From Marsupella aquatica (lineage: Eukaryota > Marchantiophyta), in assembly GCA_973895155.1 (NCBI GenBank), contig OZ316898.1, forward strand, positions 7,378,001-7,442,000: a stretch of 64,000 nt of DNA, written 5' to 3'. Position numbers and translations under genes: made by a program. Shown here piece after piece: positions 58,863 to 64,000 of this stretch; positions within the stretch are counted from its first letter, which is position 1; every line of letters begins with the position of its first letter. Under the pieces are notes generated by a model. It worked only from the letters and a program-made list of their open reading frames with translations, was not told the DNA's origin and ran no database searches.

Positions 58863-59790
58863 AGGCCCTCATTGGAAACAGTCAACTTTAAGGAAATTGA
58901 TATATTGTAACAGTAACTTCCACAAATACTCTATACCCTTAGAGTCAAGTGAGAGGGCTGCTGGGATTGTGATGCCTTTGCAACCAAGTTTAGAAATCAA
59001 ATTAATAATGTACAGAGCACAGGGCGTTAAATTGAGGTAGGCTGCATGTGTGTCTTGTGATTGACACTTTCAATAGACAAACAATCAACTTTTAAGAAAT
59101 TAATGTCTAATTATAACAATACATGATTTTCCAGAAACATGCTATAACCATAGAGTCTAGTAAGGGGGCTGCCGGGATTGTTGTGCCCTAACCAAGGTTA
59201 GTTTATAAATCAAATTAACAATATACAGAGCACCGGGTGTTAACTTGAGCTAGTTGCATTTGTGTCTTGCAGTTGACACTTTCACTAGACAAACAATCAA
59301 CTTTTAGAAAACTAATGTCTTATAACATTACATTTCCAGAAACATGCTATAATCATAAAGTCAAGTGAGGGGGTTGTCAGGATTGTTGTGCTTTTGCAAT
59401 CAAGTTTATAAAATCAACTTAATAATGTAAATGGCATGAGACGTCAATATTTACTAAATTGGGCAACATTTGTGTCTTGCGAGGTAGGGCTTCAGTGGAT
59501 GAACAACAACTTTTAGAAAATTAATTCTTGTACCATTACATTTTCATAAACATGCTATAACCACAGAGTCACTGGAAAATTGTGCCTTAGCAATCAAGTT
59601 TAGAAATCAAATTAACAATGTACCGAGCATGGGATGTCAGTGTCAACTAAGGTAGGTTGCATTTGTGTTGCAACGTAGGCCATCACGTCCAGGACAAACA
59701 ATCAACTTCTAGGAAATTAATGTCGTGTAACATTACATTCCAAAAAGATGCTATAACAATAGAGTCACGAGAGTGGCTGCCGAGTTCAGC
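58863..59790. repeat. Tandem array, five units of about 195-212 bp
   Basis: The marker 'acaatcaacttttagaaa' or variants recurs at 58878, 59081, 59293, 59503 and 59698. Each is followed by 'ttaatgtc', 'acattacattt(t)cca', 'aacatgctataaccatagag', 'tgccgggattgttgtgcc' and 'atcaaattaacaatgtac' segments in the same order. Confidence 0.93.
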
Positions 59791-61904
59791 CAGTACATTC
59801 TATGGCTCTGTACTCCTCATCAACTCCTGCTCAAGTAGTGTCCTAACTGGAAGGTCGTCTCCAAGTTCAACATGGGCTCTTGCAGAAATTAGATATGACT
59901 ATGGCTGTTGGCTCATGTTTGTGCGTGTATATTTCATCTGATGTTAACAAGTGCCTCACTTCCACCACGTACTATGCATCTGAAGCTTCCTCAAAGTCCT
60001 TCGAAAAGTACTTTCCAGCATCTCAAACTATCAAACCACTAAACTTCAATCTTATTTGGGCACACACCTCCATGACTTCATGAAAGTTTATTCATTGTCA
60101 ATTCCTCAAAGCCCATTCATTGAGTGACTAATCAAGTGTCAAAGAGGCCAACCCACCTTGCTCTGCTGAGCTCATTGCAGAGCTCTTGCAGTGCAACTAA
60201 TGAAATCAAGAAGATACCTAAAGCCAGTTTCCCACTGTAGCGTTTTTTCCAATTTAAGCAGAGCAGAAAACCTGGATTGAAGAAAAATGTGCAAAGCAAT
60301 ATTTGCATGCTTGGCAGAAATCCTTCTTTGTGCAGCTTGTGGTTGGCAAGCTCCATTCCTAGAATGCTGATAAGCTCCATCCTCTCCTATGGTGAATCCT
60401 AAAGGTGACAAAATAGAATCACATCAATGCCATTAGATATATACTTAATTTATGCTATAAAAGCAAGATAAAGCAGTAGAAATGAAGCATTGTTGAAGTT
60501 TTTGTACTATCAGAAATTTACAATCATACTGGCTGCATTCTCACATTTGAGGATCCTTTAACTGATGGGGCCATGGAGGGGTGATTGCAAATTCTTAAGT
60601 TGGGAAGATTTTTTTGACAGGTTTAAAGAGTGGGTGTTCTTCACAGATCAGTAACACAGTTTTACACTCTTAGCTTAGTATAGAAAGTCTCATTGATCAT
60701 CCAATATTTCAAGGATTTCTCATGCACAACTCATACTCCAAACATTCATTCATAAATGAAGACAATGTCTCTTGCAATCCTTTCAACCCTATTCCTTACC
60801 TTTCTGTCCAGGCCATCTTTTCATCCTAAGCTTAATTAAAGGGAGAAAATTTCAATAACAAACAAGCTTTTGGAAGGGGAGTAAGTCCAATTAGAAACTT
60901 TGACCTCGAGATTTGCAACAACAATGATTTGCAATCATAGCATGCAAAAACTAGTCAAAACCGTCGTTCTAAACTTGTAGTCCTTAGTTGAGTCAACATT
61001 TGTGGATTCAAGAATTTAGGTGTGGAAAAAATGGAGTGAATGTGTGTGACATTGTGGTTATTATATGCTCCCCCTTAAGGAGCAAAGATTTAGCACGAGT
61101 GACTCCCAATACACACACCACTAAGTCAACTATGCTGACTAGATTAAACTTTCAGAATTTATTTTTCTTTGATGAAGTTAAAATTTAAAAGAAAGATTTC
61201 CAACCTGGTTGATAGGCGGTATAGTATATATTTTATTAAGGAATTCACATCAAATGTTGCATCATTAACCTCACCTAGCTGTCAGAAAAAATGACCAAGA
61301 CAACATTTGAGAAGAAACCCAATGGGCAAACTGAACTCATGTTCCTAGTGAGCATGTATACTGAACTCATGAGATTGGACTTGTATGGAGGGCATACCTC
61401 CTATCTCTCATTGATACAACCACAAGCTTACTAGTGAGCCCACTTAGATTAGTTGTGGTTGGTTGCAACACGACTATTGTTCTTCCACCAATCAGATGTT
61501 AGGAATTTACTTTTAGTCTAAGGTTACGACTGTGACCGTAGTTAAGGTTAAGGTTAAATCACAAACTAGGTTAGATTAACTAGGCTGCACAGTGTCTATA
61601 TCCCAAGTGGTATTTGAATAGAAGGAACTCAGACTCATTGTTATGGAACCAATTGAAATATAAAGAGATGTTATATTGCAGAGACTTTAGCATTGTGTGC
61701 GGCTGTGTTTGCAAAGGATGGGTGGTGGGGAGAGCAAGTGCACTCTCCATATTCCTCAGAAGCAAAGAACCAGGGCCACCACTTTCCAAACTATGCCATG
61801 TCATCCACCCCCTACAACAAACTAGGTATTATGATGACAAGCCTGCAATGGAGACCTGACAGGAGTTTAGGGTTCCATGGCAAACCCAGGTTCTTGCAAT
61901 CTGG

Positions 61905-62165
61905 TGATTTAGTAGTCTGGATACTAGCATTATCTAGCTACATTGTCCACCATAAATAGTGTGAATGTATAATTAGTGTGACATCAAAAATCTGGTGATT
62001 TAGTAGTCTTGATACTAGCCTTATCTAGCTACATTGTCCACCGTAAATAGCTTGAGTATATAATTAGTGTGACACTAAAAATATGATGATTAGTAGTCTT
62101 GATACTAGCCTTGTCTAGCTACATTGTCCACAGTAAATAGTGAGTATATAATTAGTGTGACACCA
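61905..62165. repeat. Three-copy array of about 85-90 bp
   Basis: 'tttagtagtct(t/g)gatactag' followed by 'ctagctacattgtccac', then 'taattagtgtgacac', recurs at about 61908, 61998 and 62090. Confidence 0.92.
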
Positions 62166-62349
62166 AAATTGCAGTGACTCACAGTAAATTATGTGAACAG
62201 TTTTTGTTTTCTGCCAGAATCATACTAATTAAAAATATTAAGTCACACTGTTTACTTTGTATTGAGAGTCCACTTGAGTCTCAGTTTTATGCCTCATTCT
62301 CAGTGTACAGAATTCAGGGCTAACACCTCAATTATTGAGACCAAAAGAA

Positions 62350-62640
62350 TGACTTCTTGTGAAGTGTAGTTAGTGTGACACCGTGACTCACCCTATTTTA
62401 AGTGAGCCCTAAAATTTGAAGGGCTACCTGGTTAGTGTGACACCTGTGACTCACACTATTTCATGTGAGACCTAAAATTTGAAGGGCTACCCCATTATTG
62501 TACGATGGACAGTGTAGCTAACCACCCCGACTTCTTGTGAAGTGTAGTTAGTGTGACACCTGTGACTCACACTTTTATGTGACCGAACTACCCAATTAGT
62601 GTGATAACACTAATTGAGGTGGACCGTGTACCTAACCACC
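62350..62640. repeat. Second array built on 'tagtgtgacacctgtgactc'
   Basis: 'gacttcttgtgaagtgtagt' occurs at about 62350 and 62529. 'agtgtgacac(ct)gtgactcac' occurs three times, 'cctaaaatttgaagggctac' twice, and '(c/t)gtgta(g/c)ctaaccacc' closes two units. It shares the 'attagtgtgaca' word with the 61905 array, so the two are probably related. Confidence 0.9.
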
Positions 62641-63864
62641 ATTGGGGTTGTAGAGCTAGTAGTCCTTTGTTGGCAAGTTATAAAGAAACAGGCATTGTTT
62701 TCCAGTCCTAGATTTTAATAGTGAACTCAACTTCCCATAACTAGTGTATTAGTTTTTCTTGTTTCCAGTAGTCTTTATTCAAAGATGAAAAGACCAGTGC
62801 TAACTAATAGTTTTGGTGGATGGAAATTAGAGGCATCAGTGGGGTGGGATTGAAGATGGGTCGTCTGTCTCATTAATGGAATCGACCGTCTTGCTACTTG
62901 TCTTTCCTTTCGTAAACATTTTAACATCTAAAGAAGGAATTGGTCCTGGATCAATACGGACTCGAGGTAGACCAGATTTCAGTTGATGCAACCCAAGAAC
63001 GCAAGTCTTTAATCTATGTCACCAAGGGAGTAGTCTTTGGTAGTCTCTGTTCAAAATCATTGGTCCACCTAATGTGCAAGGAAGTGGCAGTAGTCTTTGG
63101 TAGTCTCAAGGAAGTGGCAGGGATTTTTCCCAAGGTGTGGACGACTTGCTTCATTGTAAACTTGCACTTCGCTGCCTCGATAGCCATCTCAATGACCAAA
63201 GAACCCTCAGAGTTGGCTAAAAACTAGACCCCATCTCGTGACACTCGAAAAGAATGTCAGAACATGAACACTGCGGACCCATGGCAGATTCACAAGGGAA
63301 AGCCTCGTGTGGAAACAACTGGCTACATTAGGCTCTTACTTTCATCATATCGTGTAGATTTGAAGACGAGAATTTAAGGGAAAACTGGCTTTACCTGCTA
63401 CTGTACTTCGCACGAGAAAATATGAAGGTCTGCACAAGACTCGGGAATTTGTTGGAAAGGGCATTTCGTACTTGGCTCAGATATTTGACCTACAGAGATC
63501 CAACTACTTCCGAGGAAACTAGGCTCACCTCATAGAATTCTCATCCACAAATCTACCTACTGACACGAAAGAAACTGTTCACAGATCTTTACGTTCTCTC
63601 CGTCGACTGTCCAGTCATAATGAAAGTAGTGCATGTTCCCAAACTACCCACTATGCTCAGCTCGCACTGCTCTCGTTGTCGAATGCGACGAATGCTAAAC
63701 ATATCGATCCTGGTGAAAGTGTTACAAGCTACACAGTGAACTGAGACTGACGTTGCAAATCTCCTATCAAATGCGTTGGTGAAGCAGTTTACAGTATCGG
63801 CCGGTCTGATTGAGTTGAATTGCCAAAACCTTGTTTTTGAGTGGTGAATTTTTGGACACTGAGC

Positions 63865-63960
63865 AATCCAATCCAATCCAAACCAATTCATCCCAATCCA
63901 CTCCAACCAACTGCAATCAACGATAGCACGCCAATCCACTCCCAATTCCAGTCCAACCTA
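63865..63960. repeat. Degenerate CCAATC simple repeat
   Basis: Repeated 'ccaatcca'-type words ('atccaatccaatccaaacca', 'cccaatccactccaacc'). The minus-strand frame over it is rich in Trp, Asp, Gly and Ile as a direct consequence of the repeat. Confidence 0.85.
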
Positions 63961-64000
63961 CCACTCTTTGCGAATATCGAACGAGTAATCAATCTCCAAG

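Larger units (their letters stand above)
58330..64000. other. Repeat-rich 3' region, no gene recognised
   Basis: It contains the five-unit array at 58863-59790, the array at 61900-62640 and a CCAAT-like low-complexity stretch near 63865-63960. Between them (59800-61900 and 62700-63850) no frame resembles a known protein. The frame at 59880-60083 and others on both strands are short and unsupported. Confidence 0.5.

Noticed and set aside
59880-60411. Overlapping frames on both strands near 60 kb
   Set aside because: Frames of 60-95 residues with no recognisable domain, no splice support and no neighbouring coding exon.
62940-63227. Plus-strand 95-residue frame
   Set aside because: It starts at a non-ATG codon, contains a local duplication ('gtagtctttggtagtctc') and shows no domain.

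Overview
This is nuclear DNA from a multicellular eukaryote, most likely a streptophyte plant and probably a seed-free land plant (bryophyte, lycophyte or fern). The reasons are spliced genes with short to medium GT-AG introns, an F-box/kelch gene of the plant At1g30090 type, a plant-type NudC/NUDT12-19 hydrolase, a Ty1/Copia element primed by initiator tRNA-Met, wide spacing between genes and abundant repeats. The exact lineage is inference; no species marker was recognised. Exon models come from reading frames, splice consensus, phase agreement and family resemblance, without transcripts.

Layout: (1) 1046-3429 (+), a five-exon zinc-free MDR enoyl reductase like mitochondrial MECR/ETR. (2) 5848-10577 (-), a ten-exon NADH pyrophosphatase-type Nudix hydrolase with a zinc ribbon and a perfect Nudix box. 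(3) About 13.5-17.7 kb, a GC-rich island holding an R2-like non-LTR retroelement: an N-terminal zinc finger, a reverse transcriptase and a C-terminal restriction-like endonuclease, with two frameshifts in the 5' half. (4) 17.7-23.9 kb, a gene-poor stretch of tandem arrays and AT-rich repeats. (5) 23954-27930 (+), a six-exon DGAT2-family acyltransferase with an acidic N-terminal extension of about 200 residues. (6) 30917-34873 (+), a ten-exon AFG1/LACE1-type mitochondrial AAA ATPase. (7) 38322-44360 (-), a complete Copia retrotransposon with apparently identical 420-bp LTRs and a 5-bp target duplication but a broken gag-pol frame. (8) 52.5-55.3 kb (+), an F-box/kelch gene. (9) 57034-57441 (-), an intronless PDCD5 gene. 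(10) 57.5-64 kb, repeats: a long-TIR element, a five-unit array of about 205 bp and a second complex array.

The genes look like independent housekeeping loci, not a cluster: organelle lipid metabolism (MECR-like), nucleotide clean-up (Nudix), triacylglycerol synthesis (DGAT2-like), mitochondrial protein quality control (AFG1), ubiquitin ligase targeting (F-box/kelch) and a DNA-binding/apoptosis-related protein (PDCD5). The least ordinary content is the R2-like element, the young but coding-dead Copia copy, the DGAT2 extension and the several distinct tandem-repeat families.
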